A DNA stretch of 64,000 nt from Rhodobium orientis (GCF_003258835.1 NZ_NPEV01000009.1:57423-121422); one strand, 5' to 3'; counted from the first letter of the stretch, positions 8,909-23,714 are shown. Made by a program: numbers and translations. Notes: generated by a model not told the origin, from the letters alone.

Positions 8909-9031
8909 TCAGCTCGTCCAGTTGCCGCCAGCGACGCTGCAGGGCCGGGCGGCGATCCTTTCGCCTTGTGGAGTGGCGTGGAAAACGGTCCGGCCGGTCG
9001 CGATCGCCGTCCTGCCGTCAAGCCGCGCCAT
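8909..9031 (-). pseudogene. smoS: Internally deleted sorbitol dehydrogenase (smoS) remnant
   Basis: A 40-codon open frame fuses the two ends of a short-chain sorbitol dehydrogenase. Residues 1-13, MARLDGRTAIATG, match the SmoS start (MRLDGKTALITG, from memory). Residues 17-40, FHATPQGERIAA then RPCSVAGGNWTS, align without gaps to the last 24 residues of SmoS (FLATPEADYIVA then QTYNVDGGNWMS). About 215 residues are missing, including the rest of the Rossmann fold and the YxxxK catalytic pair, so it cannot be an enzyme. The start lies one base after the smoK stop (TGAGATG), and mtlK follows, exactly the smoS slot in rhizobial operons. The deletion is in frame and leaves no premature stop. Confidence 0.8.
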
Positions 9032-9032
9032 C

Positions 9033-10031
<999 letters not shown>

Positions 10032-10043
10032 GGTGTCGAACCC

Positions 10044-10874
10044 CTATTTCACCGCGCCGAAGGTGAGGCCGCGGACGAGCTGCTTCTGGGAGAACCAGCC
10101 GATGATGAGAATCGGTGCGATGGCCAGCGTCGAGGCGGCGGAGAGCTTGGCCCAGAACAATCCTTCCGGGCTGGAATAGGAGGCGATGAACGCGGTCAGC
10201 GGCGCCGCCTTGGCGGCCGTCAGGTTGAGCGTCCAGAACGCCTCGTTCCAGGCAAGGATCAGGTTGAGAAGGACGGTCGAGGCGATGCCCGGTACGGCCA
10301 TCGGCGCAAGGACGTAGACGATCTCCTTGCCCAGCGATGCGCCGTCCATCCGGGCGGCTTCCAGGATCTCGCCCGGAATCTCCCTGAAGTATGTATAGAG
10401 CATCCATACGATAATCGGCAGGTTGATCAGCGTCATGACAATGACGAGGCCGAGCTGGGTGTCGAGGAGGTTGTAGTCCCGGAAGATCAGGTAGATCGGC
10501 ACCAGCACGCCGACCGGCGGCAGCATCTTGGTGGAGAGCATCCACATCAGGATGTCCTTGGTGTGCTTGCCGGGCGAGAACGCCATCGCCCAGGCGGCCG
10601 GCACGGCGATCAGCAGGCCGAGGCCGGTGGAGCCGAAGGAGATGACCACGGAATTGATGACGTGCTTCAGATAGTCGGAGCGGTCCTGGACCTCGTGGTA
10701 GTTTTCCAGCGTCCAGTTGAAGAACAGGAAGCTCGGCGGGTTGGCGATCGCCTCGCCTTCGGTCTTGAAGCTGGTCAGGAACGTCCAGATCACCGGGAAG
10801 AAGATCAGGAGGCCGATGGACCAGCCGATCACCGTGTAGGTGAGCTTGCGGGATGTTGATGCTTCGCGCGCCAT
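10044..10874 (-). CDS. smoG: Polyol ABC transporter permease
   Basis: An inner-membrane permease of the CUT1 type, 276 residues with six predicted helices. The EAA loop that docks on the ATPase is visible as FREIPGEILEAARMDGASLGKEI near residue 165. The N-terminus carries a cytoplasmic basic stretch followed by a long hydrophobic segment (VIGWSIGLLIFFPVIWTFL), typical of MalG-like subunits. It lies 9 bp downstream of smoF in the same transcription unit. Confidence 0.88.
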   Translation of the reverse strand: MAREASTSRKLTYTVIGWSIGLLIFFPVIWTFLTSFKTEGEAIANPPSFLFFNWTLENYHEVQDRSDYLKHVINSVVISFGSTGLGLLIAVPAAWAMAFSPGKHTKDILMWMLSTKMLPPVGVLVPIYLIFRDYNLLDTQLGLVIVMTLINLPIIVWMLYTYFREIPGEILEAARMDGASLGKEIVYVLAPMAVPGIASTVLLNLILAWNEAFWTLNLTAAKAAPLTAFIASYSSPEGLFWAKLSAASTLAIAPILIIGWFSQKQLVRGLTFGAVK

Positions 10875-10883
10875 GTCGACCTC

Positions 10884-11756
10884 CTATCGATCCAGGTTCT
10901 TGCCGATCATGCGGATGAGGAAGATGGCGACGATGTTGGCCAGGATGACGGCGACGATGCCGCCCGCCGAAGCGCCGCCGACGTCGAACTGCAACAGGGC
11001 CAGCGAGTAGACCAGGTAGGTGATGTTGGTCGACTGGGTGCCGGGGCCGCCATTGGTGGTGACGAGGATTTCCGCGAACACGGAGAGAAGGAAGATCGTC
11101 TCGATCAGGATGACGACTGTGATCGCGCGGGCCAGGTGCGGCACGACGATGTAGATGAAGCGCGAGATAGCACCGGCGCCGTCCATCTCGGCCGCTTCCT
11201 TCTGTTCCTCGTCGAGCGACTGCATGGCCGTCAGCAGGATGAGGGTGGCGAAGGGCAGCCACTGCCAGGAGACGATCATGATGACCGACAGGAGCGGCAC
11301 CTGGGCGAGCCAGTCGACCGGCGGCAGGCCGACCGATTTGGCGAGCCAGGCAAACAGCCCGTAGACCGGGTGCATCAGCATGTTCTTCCAGACCAGCGCC
11401 GAGACCGTCGGCATGACGAAGAACGGGGCGATGACCATGAGCCGGACGATGCCGCGCCCGAAGAAGGGCTGGTCGAGCATCAAGGCGAGGAGGGTGCCGC
11501 CGATGACGGTGATCAGAAGCGTTCCGCCGACCAAGAGCAGCGTGTTGATGAGGGCATCATCGAAGGCCGGGTCGGTGAGGAAATACTTGTAGTTCAGGAA
11601 CCCGGTCCACTCCTCCATGCCCGGCATCAGGAGGTTGTAGCGCAGGAACGAGAAGTAGAGCGTCATTCCCAGCGGTATCAGCATCCAGGCCAGGAGCAGA
11701 AGCACGGCCGGCGCCATCATGTAGCGGGCGGATGTGCGCGTGTGCAGCGTCGCCAT
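10884..11756 (-). CDS. smoF: Polyol ABC transporter permease
   Basis: The second CUT1 permease, MalF-like, 290 residues with six hydrophobic helices. The EAA-type loop reads DEEQKEAAEMDGAGAISRF at about residue 180. It pairs with SmoG to form the membrane channel. It is separated from the binding-protein gene smoE by 193 bp that contain a palindromic repeat, which may explain lower permease than binding-protein output. Confidence 0.88.
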   Translation of the reverse strand: MATLHTRTSARYMMAPAVLLLLAWMLIPLGMTLYFSFLRYNLLMPGMEEWTGFLNYKYFLTDPAFDDALINTLLLVGGTLLITVIGGTLLALMLDQPFFGRGIVRLMVIAPFFVMPTVSALVWKNMLMHPVYGLFAWLAKSVGLPPVDWLAQVPLLSVIMIVSWQWLPFATLILLTAMQSLDEEQKEAAEMDGAGAISRFIYIVVPHLARAITVVILIETIFLLSVFAEILVTTNGGPGTQSTNITYLVYSLALLQFDVGGASAGGIVAVILANIVAIFLIRMIGKNLDR

Positions 11757-11840
11757 CGGGGCTCTCCGAAGGTCGCGAGAAAAAGGCGCCAGAAGGTGCG
11801 TCGGAACGTTGTGGGGGTGAGGGCCGCCGAGCCTTCTTTG

Positions 11841-11908
11841 CGCGTATTCTTGTCCGAAAACCGGTGCCCACTTTTCGCTTTCGCGGACCTGTGGTTCGGG
11901 AATACGCG
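11841..11908. repeat. Palindromic intergenic repeat, long copy
   Basis: CGCGTATTC (11841-11849) and GAATACGCG (11900-11908) are perfect 9-bp outer arms. The left half shares a 24-base block with the copy at 36007-36052. Here the loop region holds about 20 extra bases, including a second TTCGC stretch. It sits between smoE and smoF. The pattern matches short palindromes dispersed between genes in Hyphomicrobiales genomes. Confidence 0.7.
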
Positions 11909-11949
11909 TTGAGTTGGGCGGCGGTCCTCTCCTTACGCGGTCGAGTGGC

Positions 11950-13254
<1,305 letters not shown>

Positions 13255-13296
13255 GAAATCCTCCCAGAATTCTTTTTGGTCGAGCCTTGCTTCGTG

Positions 13297-13333
13297 AATG
13301 AGCAAATGCTTCAGCCTTGGGCATTTGCTCATT
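13297..13333. promoter_or_regulatory. Large inverted repeat upstream of smoE, probable SorC-regulator operator
   Basis: AATGAGCAAATGC (13297-13309) and GCATTTGCTCATT (13321-13333) are perfect 13-bp arms separated by 11 bases, 43-79 bp upstream of the smoE start. The arm length and position suit a dimer-of-dimers regulator such as the SorC-type protein encoded immediately upstream. It could instead form an RNA hairpin in the leader; no T-run follows it. Confidence 0.65.
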
Positions 13334-13509
13334 AACCGTGCTTGGAGTCAACGTATATAACGTGCTGCGCTGCACCATGGGTTGTGCGACGCCGGGAAAT
13401 TCATGCTTGCAATCAGGGTGTTGAAGACTTTGTCACAGGCCGGGCCCATGCCCCGGTGTTGGCGTTGGGCAACGGCTCCGTCGCGGCAGTGCCGGGGAGC
13501 GCAGGGGGG

Positions 13510-14529
13510 TCAATCTGCCTTTGCGGGCTCCCACCCTCCGGCCGGTGCCGGGGCAGCTTTTGCGGCATTGCCCGCGGCATCGCCGGCCCGGGCCAGAAGG
13601 CCCTCTGCCGTCTTCTCGTCGGTGACGAGGCCGGTGATGAGCCGGCCGGCGATGGCGCTGAGGATCGCCGTCAGCTTCTTCTCGCCCATGGCGCAGGCGA
13701 TCGTCGGGCGGCCCCTGGCGGCGGAAAGGTCGGGGGCCGTGACCCGGTCGTTGCTGAAGCCTTGCATGACGTTGCCGGCCCCGTCGAAGATCCAGCCGAC
13801 GATCTCGCCGGCGCCGCCGGCCGCGCGCACGGCCTCCATCTCTGCCTCGCCGACGAAGCCGTCGACGCAGAGCGGGGCCTCGGGTCCGAGCTCGCCGATG
13901 CCGACGAAGGCGACGTCGGCGCGGCTCGCCAGGTCGAGGGTCGGGCGGATGATCGCCTGGGAGCGCAGCATCTCGCGCTCCTCTTTCGAGGAGGCGATGA
14001 CCGGCAGCGGCAGCGGAAAGGAGCGCACCGTCACCGTGTCGGCCATGGTGAAGATGACGTTGTAGTAGGCTGCCGAGCCGTCCGGGGCGATGCTGCCGGT
14101 CAGCGAGACGACCTTGTGGTCGGGGCAGGCGATCGGCGGCAATTGCTCGACGGCGGCCTTGAGGGTGCGGCCGGTGCCGATGGCGATGACGGTCGGCTCA
14201 GGCAGGCGCAGCCAGCGCTCGATCTCAAGGGCGGTGGCCTGGGCGACGCCGACGATGTTGGTGGCCGCCGCCGGGTCTGTCGGCACGACGTCGCAGAAGG
14301 TGAGGCCGAAGCGCTCCTTGAGTCTGGCGGCGAGGTCCATGCAGCGGCCGATCGGGTGGTCGATGCGGACCTTGACGAGGCCCTCGGAGACGGCGCGCGA
14401 GACCAGCCTCTGAGCGGACTGACGCGAGACGCCGAGCTTCGTCGCGATCTGATCCTGGGTGTTGCCGGCGACGTAGTAGAGCCAACCGGCACGCGCCGCA
14501 TCGTCGAGCCGGTCGCCGTTCGGGGCCAT
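13510..14529 (-). CDS. SorC/DeoR-type sugar-binding transcriptional regulator
   Basis: A 339-residue regulator with an N-terminal HTH (NTQDQIATKLGVSRQSAQRLVSRA) and a C-terminal sugar-phosphate-isomerase-like effector domain, shown by VIAIGTGRTLKAAVEQLPP and the later VDGFVGEAEMEAV. SorC proteins are tetramers that respond to a phosphorylated or free sugar. It is on the same strand as, and 255 bp upstream of, smoE, so the polyol importer is its likely target. The start is uncertain: ATGs at 14529, 14580 and 14607 are in frame; I chose 14529, where the family usually begins. The Ala-rich C-terminus is unusual but probably unstructured. Confidence 0.85.
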   Translation of the reverse strand: MAPNGDRLDDAARAGWLYYVAGNTQDQIATKLGVSRQSAQRLVSRAVSEGLVKVRIDHPIGRCMDLAARLKERFGLTFCDVVPTDPAAATNIVGVAQATALEIERWLRLPEPTVIAIGTGRTLKAAVEQLPPIACPDHKVVSLTGSIAPDGSAAYYNVIFTMADTVTVRSFPLPLPVIASSKEEREMLRSQAIIRPTLDLASRADVAFVGIGELGPEAPLCVDGFVGEAEMEAVRAAGGAGEIVGWIFDGAGNVMQGFSNDRVTAPDLSAARGRPTIACAMGEKKLTAILSAIAGRLITGLVTDEKTAEGLLARAGDAAGNAAKAAPAPAGGWEPAKAD

Positions 14530-14706
14530 TGCGAGGGGTGCCTTCCGCGTCGTGGTGATCCTTTTGCGAGGTACACCCATCGCGGCGAAATCGCAAACGG
14601 CTCGCATCGCCCTTCGCGCGGCCGCCGCGGGCGGTTCCTTTTATTTTCGCTTTTTTCATTTACACTCGTCGTCGCTTGCCGTTCTGACGGGAGGGATTCG
14701 GGTCCC

Positions 14707-15474
14707 ATGTACCTGCCGCCGCGCCATACCGAGATCGTGACGCTTGCCAAGGAGCAGGGCCGCGTGCTGGTGGAGGAGCTTGCAGCGCGGTTCGACGTGA
14801 CGCCGCAGACCATCCGCAAGGACCTCAACGATCTCTGCCAGCGCCGCATCCTCAGCCGCATCCATGGCGGGGCCGTGCTGCCGTCGGGCACGGAAAACAT
14901 GGAATACGAACAGCGCCGGCAGATCGCGGCGCGGGAAAAGGCGGCGATTGGCGTTGCCGCGGCCGGCCTCATTCCGAACGACGCCTCGATCATCATCAAT
15001 ATCGGCACCACCACCGAGGCCGTCGGCGAAGCGCTGCTCGACCATGAGGGCCTCATGGTCATCACCAACAACATCAACGTCGCCAACCGGATGCGGATCT
15101 ATCCGCAGTTCGAAGTGGTGATCGCCGGCGGTATGGTCCGGGCCTCGGACGGCGGTGTCGTCGGCGAGGCGGCGGTCGATTTCATCCGCCAGTTCAAGGT
15201 CGATTACGCGGTCATCGGCGTCTCGGCCATCGACCAGGACGGCTCGCTGCTTGATTTCGATTTCCGAGAAGTGAAAGTCGCCCAGGCGATCATCGCCAAT
15301 GCGCGGCACGTCATCCTCGTTTCCGATTCCACCAAGTTCGAGAGAACGGCACCGGTCCGCATCGGCCACCTTTCCCAGGTCGATACTTTTGTGACGGACC
15401 GCTGCGCGTTCGACCACATCCGCCGTATCTGCGCGGACAATGGCGTGGAGCTGATCGAGACGGCGGGGGGGTGA
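14707..15474 (+). CDS. glpR: DeoR-family glycerol-3-phosphate regulon repressor
   Basis: A 255-residue DeoR protein. The HTH spans residues 18-45 (LVEELAARFDVTPQTIRKDL) and the effector domain has the DeoR hallmarks NIGTTTEAVGEAL, TNNINVANRM and LVSDSTKFER. Glycerol-3-phosphate is the known effector of GlpR. It reads towards glpD, 645 bp downstream, at the head of the glycerol genes, so repression of that cluster is the obvious role. GGGAGGG lies about 10 bases before the ATG at 14707; the frame is open far upstream, but that part has no similarity. Confidence 0.88.
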   Translation: MYLPPRHTEIVTLAKEQGRVLVEELAARFDVTPQTIRKDLNDLCQRRILSRIHGGAVLPSGTENMEYEQRRQIAAREKAAIGVAAAGLIPNDASIIINIGTTTEAVGEALLDHEGLMVITNNINVANRMRIYPQFEVVIAGGMVRASDGGVVGEAAVDFIRQFKVDYAVIGVSAIDQDGSLLDFDFREVKVAQAIIANARHVILVSDSTKFERTAPVRIGHLSQVDTFVTDRCAFDHIRRICADNGVELIETAGG

Positions 15475-15711
15475 GGGCGGCCGTCGTGCGGTTTTCGGGT
15501 TGGGTGGGTGTGCGGACCGGCGGTCGCCCGTTCGGCGCGATCGGCGCGACGAAGTGCTGTCCGGTTGAAGGCCTGCACACTCCCGTGCCGCTCGCCCCGC
15601 GTGACTGCCGGGCGATGCAAATTGAGATCAATTCCTTATCGCTCCCCGGATCAAGCCGACCGCTGTTTGCCTGACGGTGCGCGCATTCCCCGGTCCACTC
15701 ACTCCGCGTCA

Positions 15712-15812
15712 CCACCGGACTTGATCCGGTGGTCCATGATGAGGTGCGGCAAGGACCGCCCTAACCGATTGTCCCGAAAGGCATCATGGATTGCCGTGTC
15801 AAGCACGGCAAT
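15712..15812. repeat. Compound palindromic (BIME-like) intergenic repeat
   Basis: Two hairpins face each other. The first has arms CCACCGGA (15712-15719) and TCCGGTGG (15725-15732) with loop CTTGA. The second has arms ATTGCCGTG (15790-15798) and CACGGCAAT (15804-15812) with loop TCAAG. Between them TCCATGATG (15733-15741) and CATCATGGA (15782-15790) are again perfectly complementary. The loops are reverse complements of each other, so the whole element is a nested palindrome. Confidence 0.75.
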
Positions 15813-16029
15813 GACGCTTGAGAGGGGGTGAGGGCGGGAGCAAACCCGCGTTTGCATGCCTCGGCGACTTCCGTCGGATAACCTCGACAGCTTCCGCTGG
15901 CCTTTTCCAAAGGATGTGCTGGTGGAGGGCAATGTTCAGGCCGACATCGGCGGATCCTTCCCTTGTCACCACCGCAAGGCCCAAACGCCATCCGTCCCGG
16001 CCCGTTCTTTAGATCGGGCTGAAATTCGA

Positions 16030-16058
16030 TTGACATTCGTTTTACATTCACTTTAACT
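16030..16058 (+). promoter_or_regulatory. Candidate promoter of the glp operon
   Basis: TTGACA at 16030-16035 is a perfect -35 box; TTAACT lies 17 bases on as a poor -10. The stretch contains imperfect direct repeats, ACATTCGTTTT (16033-16043) and ACATTCACTTT (16044-16054), that resemble a TTCG-rich patch ahead of glpR and could be GlpR sites. It lies about 60 bp before the glpD start. Confidence 0.4.
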
Positions 16059-16119
16059 GAAATGGATTTCGTATCGTTCCCGTTTTGCTGCGTTGCAAAA
16101 TAAAAAGAACCGGTTGGGG

Positions 16120-17640
16120 ATGGGAAACGCGTTCGACATTGTCATTATCGGCGGCGGCATCAATGGATGCGGCATCGCCCGGGATGCCGCCGGGCGCGGC
16201 TATTCCGTGTGTCTCGCCGAGATGAACGACCTGGCGAGCGCCACCTCCTCAGGCTCCACCAAGCTGATCCATGGCGGGTTGCGCTATCTGGAATATTACG
16301 AGTTCCGGCTGGTGCGCGAGGCGCTGAAGGAGCGCGAGGTGCTGTGGCACCTGGCGCCGCACATCATCTGGCCGCTGCGCTTCGTGCTGCCCCACCACAA
16401 GGGGCTGCGCCCGGCCTGGCTGCTGCGCCTCGGCCTCTTCCTCTACGACCATCTCGGCGGGCGCTGCCACCTCGGCGGCACGCGCACACTCGACATGCGG
16501 ACCGACGCGGCCGGAACGCCGCTGAAGCCGCTTTTCTCCAAAGCCTTCGAATATTCCGACTGCTGGGTGAACGATGCCCGACTGGTGGTCCTCAATGCGC
16601 GCGATGCGGCGGACCGCGGCGCGACCATCCTGCCACGCACCAAGGCGATCGCGGCCCGGCGCGAGGGAGGTCAATGGCAGGTAACGCTGGAAGCCGCCAA
16701 CGGCGACCGGCGCACGGTCACGGCCAAACTCCTCGTCAATGCCGCCGGCCCCTGGGTCGACAATGTGCTGGGCGAGGCGCTCGGCCGCAACGAGGCCCAG
16801 AACATCCGCCTCGTCCAGGGCAGCCACATCGTCGTCAGGCGCCTGTTCGACCACGACCGCTGCTACATCTTCCAGAATTCCGACGGCCGCATCATCTTCG
16901 CGATCCCCTATGAGGACGACTTCACCCTCATCGGCACGACCGACCGCGACTATGAGGGCGATCCGGCAAAGGTCGCGATCTCGGCCGACGAGACCGCCTA
17001 TCTGTGCGAGGCGGCGAGCGACTATTTCGCCGATCCGGTGACGCCCGACGACGTGGTCTGGACGTATTCGGCCGTCCGCCCGCTCTATGACGACGGCGCC
17101 ACCGCGGCGCACCAGGCAACCCGCGACTACGTGCTGAAGGTCGACGACGAGGAGGGCGCGGCGCCGGTCATCAACATCTTCGGCGGCAAGATCACCACCT
17201 ATCGCAAGCTCGCCGAAACCGTGATGGAGCGCATCGGCGATTTCCTCGGCGACAAGGGCGCACCCTGGACGGAGACGGCGCCGCTGCCGGGCGGCGATTT
17301 CGCGATCACCGGCTATGACGCTCTCGTTGCCGAGCTCGCAAAAACCTATCCGTTCCTGGATGAGGAGCACGCCGCCCGGCTGGTCCGGCTCTACGGCACC
17401 AGGGCATGGAACCTTCTTGGTGCGGCCGCAAACCATAGCGACCTTGGCGCGCATTTCGGATATGATCTCTATGAGGTCGAAGTCCGCTACCTCGTGGAAA
17501 ACGAGTGGGCGACGACGGCCGACGACATCCTTTGGCGCCGCACCAAACGCGGGTTGCGATTGACACAAGATAATAAAGAAACCCTGGCGCACTTCCTGAA
17601 AGACAACATGAAAGACGGAAGGCTTGCGGCTGCCCAATAA
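16120..17640 (+). CDS. glpD: Aerobic glycerol-3-phosphate dehydrogenase
   Basis: Membrane-associated FAD enzyme that oxidises glycerol-3-phosphate to dihydroxyacetone phosphate and reduces quinone. The 506-residue length is normal for GlpD. The N-terminal FAD site is FDIVIIGGGINGCGIARDAA, followed by the DAO-family signature SATSSGSTKLIHGGLRYLE; the C-terminal part has IFGGKITTYRKLAE. I chose the ATG at 16120; a TTG 9 codons earlier is also in frame. It is the first gene of the glpDSTPQUV unit, 33 bp ahead of glpS. A second, three-subunit dehydrogenase lies further down the same cluster. Confidence 0.92.
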   Translation: MGNAFDIVIIGGGINGCGIARDAAGRGYSVCLAEMNDLASATSSGSTKLIHGGLRYLEYYEFRLVREALKEREVLWHLAPHIIWPLRFVLPHHKGLRPAWLLRLGLFLYDHLGGRCHLGGTRTLDMRTDAAGTPLKPLFSKAFEYSDCWVNDARLVVLNARDAADRGATILPRTKAIAARREGGQWQVTLEAANGDRRTVTAKLLVNAAGPWVDNVLGEALGRNEAQNIRLVQGSHIVVRRLFDHDRCYIFQNSDGRIIFAIPYEDDFTLIGTTDRDYEGDPAKVAISADETAYLCEAASDYFADPVTPDDVVWTYSAVRPLYDDGATAAHQATRDYVLKVDDEEGAAPVINIFGGKITTYRKLAETVMERIGDFLGDKGAPWTETAPLPGGDFAITGYDALVAELAKTYPFLDEEHAARLVRLYGTRAWNLLGAAANHSDLGAHFGYDLYEVEVRYLVENEWATTADDILWRRTKRGLRLTQDNKETLAHFLKDNMKDGRLAAAQ

Positions 17641-17673
17641 GCAATAACCGGTCGTTTGGGAGGACCCCGGAGT

Positions 17674-18759
<1,086 letters not shown>

Positions 18760-18769
18760 AGGTACTTTG

Positions 18770-19845
<1,076 letters not shown>

Positions 19846-19849
<4 letters not shown>

Positions 19850-20712
19850 ACAAGACCTGGAACAATGGCGCCTGGTTCATGGTGCTGCCGGTGCTCCTGA
19901 TCGTCGCGCTCAACGCCGTCGTGCCGCTGATGACGGTGGTCAACTACTCGGTCCAGGAGACCTTCGGCGACAACCTCTTCTTCTTCGAAGGCGCACGCTG
20001 GTTCCGCGACGTGCTGGCCTCGGAGCGGTTCCACGCCTCGCTCGGCCGGCAATTCGTCTTCACCGGCATCATCCTCGCGATCGAGATCCCGCTCGGGGTG
20101 GCGATCGCGCTCGCCATGCCGCGCGGCGGCATCTGGGCCTCCGTCTGCCTGGTGCTGATGGCTTTGCCGCTGCTGATCCCATGGAATGTTGTCGGGGCGA
20201 TGTGGAATATCTTCGCGCTGCCCGACATCGGCCTCCTCGGCTACGGGCTCAACTGGCTCGGCTTCGACTACAACTTCACCCGCCAGCCGCTGTCGGCCTG
20301 GTTCACGGTGGTGCTGATGGATGTCTGGCACTGGACGTCGCTGGTGGTGCTGCTCGCCTATGCGGGCCTGCGTTCCATCGACGATTCCTACTACCAGGCG
20401 GCCCGCATCGACGGTGCCTCGCGCTGGGCCGTGTTCCGCTTCATCCAGTTGCCGAAGCTGAAGCACGTGCTGACCATCGCCTTCCTGTTGCGCTTCATGG
20501 ATAGCTTCATGATCTACACCGAGCCGTTCGTGCTGACCGGCGGCGGGCCCGGCAACACCACCACCTTCCTGTCCATCGATCTCGTCAAGGCGGCCCTCGG
20601 CGAGTTCAATCTCGGCATCGCGGCGGCGATGAGCCTCATCTACTTCCTGATGACGCTGCTCGTCTGCTGGCTGTTCTACACGCTGATGATGCAGGGGAGC
20701 GAAAAGTCATGA
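19846..20712 (+). CDS. glpP: Glycerol ABC transporter permease GlpP
   Basis: Inner-membrane permease, 288 residues, six predicted helices, MalF-like without the long periplasmic loop. The ATPase-docking EAA loop is DDSYYQAARIDGASRWAVF near residue 180. Overlaps both neighbours by four bases (ATGA), so translation of glpT-glpP-glpQ is coupled. Named from the conserved cluster order. Confidence 0.9.
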
Positions 20713-21509
20713 CCCGCCTGCGCTGGCTGATTCCGACCGTCTACATCCTGTTCCTGATGCTGCCGATCTACTGGCTGTTGATCATGTCGTTCAAGACGAC
20801 CAACGAGATCCTCGGCGGCTTCAGTGCCTGGCCGCAGAATTTCACGGTCGAGAGCTATGTGGAGATCTTCACCGATCCGACCTGGTACAACGGCTACATC
20901 AACTCCATCACCTATGTCGCCATCAACACGGTGATCTCGGTTGCCTTCGCGCTGCCGGCGGCCTATGCCTTCTCGCGCTACCGGTTCCTCGGCGACAAGC
21001 ACCTGTTCTTCTGGTTGCTGACCAACCGGATGGCGCCGCCGGCCGTCTTTGCGCTGCCGTTCCTGCAGCTCTATTCGGCGATGGGCCTGTTCGACACGCA
21101 CCTTGCCGTGGCGCTCTCGCACTGCCTCTTCAACATCCCGCTCGCGGTGTGGATCCTGGAAGGCTTCATGTCGGGGGTGCCCAAGGAGATCGACGAGACC
21201 GCCTATATCGACGGCTACTCGTTCCCGCGCTTCTTTACCCGCATCTTCATGCCGCTGGTGGCCTCTGGCATCGGCGTCACCGCCTTCTTCTGCTTCATGT
21301 TCTCCTGGGTCGAACTGTTGCTCGCCAAGACGCTGACCTCGGTGGAAGCGAAGCCGATCGCGGCGGTGATGACGCGGACGGCCTCCACCTCCGGCTACGA
21401 GCTCGGGCTGCTCGCCGCCGCCGGTGTGCTGACCATCATTCCGGGCGCCATCGTCATCTGGTTCGTGCGCAATTACATCGCCAAGGGCTTTGCCCTGGGG
21501 AGGGTATAG
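20709..21509 (+). CDS. glpQ: Glycerol ABC transporter permease GlpQ
   Basis: Second membrane subunit of the importer, 266 residues with six helices, MalG-like; not the phosphodiesterase called GlpQ in E. coli. EAA loop: GVPKEIDETAYIDGYSFPRF near residue 155. Starts within the end of glpP (ATGA) and is followed after three bases by glpU. Confidence 0.9.
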   Translation: MTRLRWLIPTVYILFLMLPIYWLLIMSFKTTNEILGGFSAWPQNFTVESYVEIFTDPTWYNGYINSITYVAINTVISVAFALPAAYAFSRYRFLGDKHLFFWLLTNRMAPPAVFALPFLQLYSAMGLFDTHLAVALSHCLFNIPLAVWILEGFMSGVPKEIDETAYIDGYSFPRFFTRIFMPLVASGIGVTAFFCFMFSWVELLLAKTLTSVEAKPIAAVMTRTASTSGYELGLLAAAGVLTIIPGAIVIWFVRNYIAKGFALGRV

Positions 21510-21512
21510 ACC

Positions 21513-21794
21513 ATGGATCTTTCCTGGATGGCCTGGACCTGGCAGACGGCGACGTTCTTCGTCGTCATCGCCCTGTTGCTCGCCGGAATGCGGGTGTGGG
21601 AGTGGGCGCAGCCGGGCGGCGCGCCGCGCCACGGCGTGCTCGGACTCGACACCACGCGGGGCGACCGTCTGTTCATATCGCTTTTGAGTGCTGCATACAT
21701 CCATCTCGGCTGGCTGGCGGCGACGGCCGCGCCGCTGTGGTGGGCAACCGTATTGTCGGTGGTGTTTGCCGCGGCGGTGTTCCGCTGGGTCTGA
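21513..21794 (+). CDS. glpU: Small membrane protein GlpU (DUF2160)
   Basis: A 93-residue protein with two or more hydrophobic segments (FFVVIALLLAGMRVW; AAYIHLGWLAATAAPLWW; TVLSVVFAAAVFRW). DUF2160 proteins always accompany this glycerol importer and are called GlpU; their role in the transporter is not established. A purine-rich GGGGAGGGT (21497-21505) precedes the ATG at 21513. It lies between glpQ and the binding-protein gene. Confidence 0.85.
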   Translation: MDLSWMAWTWQTATFFVVIALLLAGMRVWEWAQPGGAPRHGVLGLDTTRGDRLFISLLSAAYIHLGWLAATAAPLWWATVLSVVFAAAVFRWV

Positions 21795-21949
21795 CGCCAC
21801 CGAATTGAGATCGACCCTGCGCCGAGGGCCCGACCGGGGCCCGGGCACAGGGGCGACACCGGCGAGGCGAACCGCGCTGCAAAAAGCCGGACGCCGTCTC
21901 GTTCGACATGAAGGCCCTGAAAGGGTCGAAACATCGATGGGAGGACTAC

Positions 21950-23683
<1,734 letters not shown>

Positions 23684-23714
23684 GCCCTGCTTGGTCTGAT
23701 GTTCTGAGGCAATC

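Larger units (their letters stand above)
15475..16119. other. 645-bp intergenic region between glpR and glpD
   Basis: No convincing gene. The first 230 bp are featureless. A compound palindromic repeat occupies 15712-15812. The last 100 bp before glpD become AT-rich and hold a TTGACA element with imperfect direct repeats, the likely promoter and operator of the glycerol operon. Confidence 0.6.
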
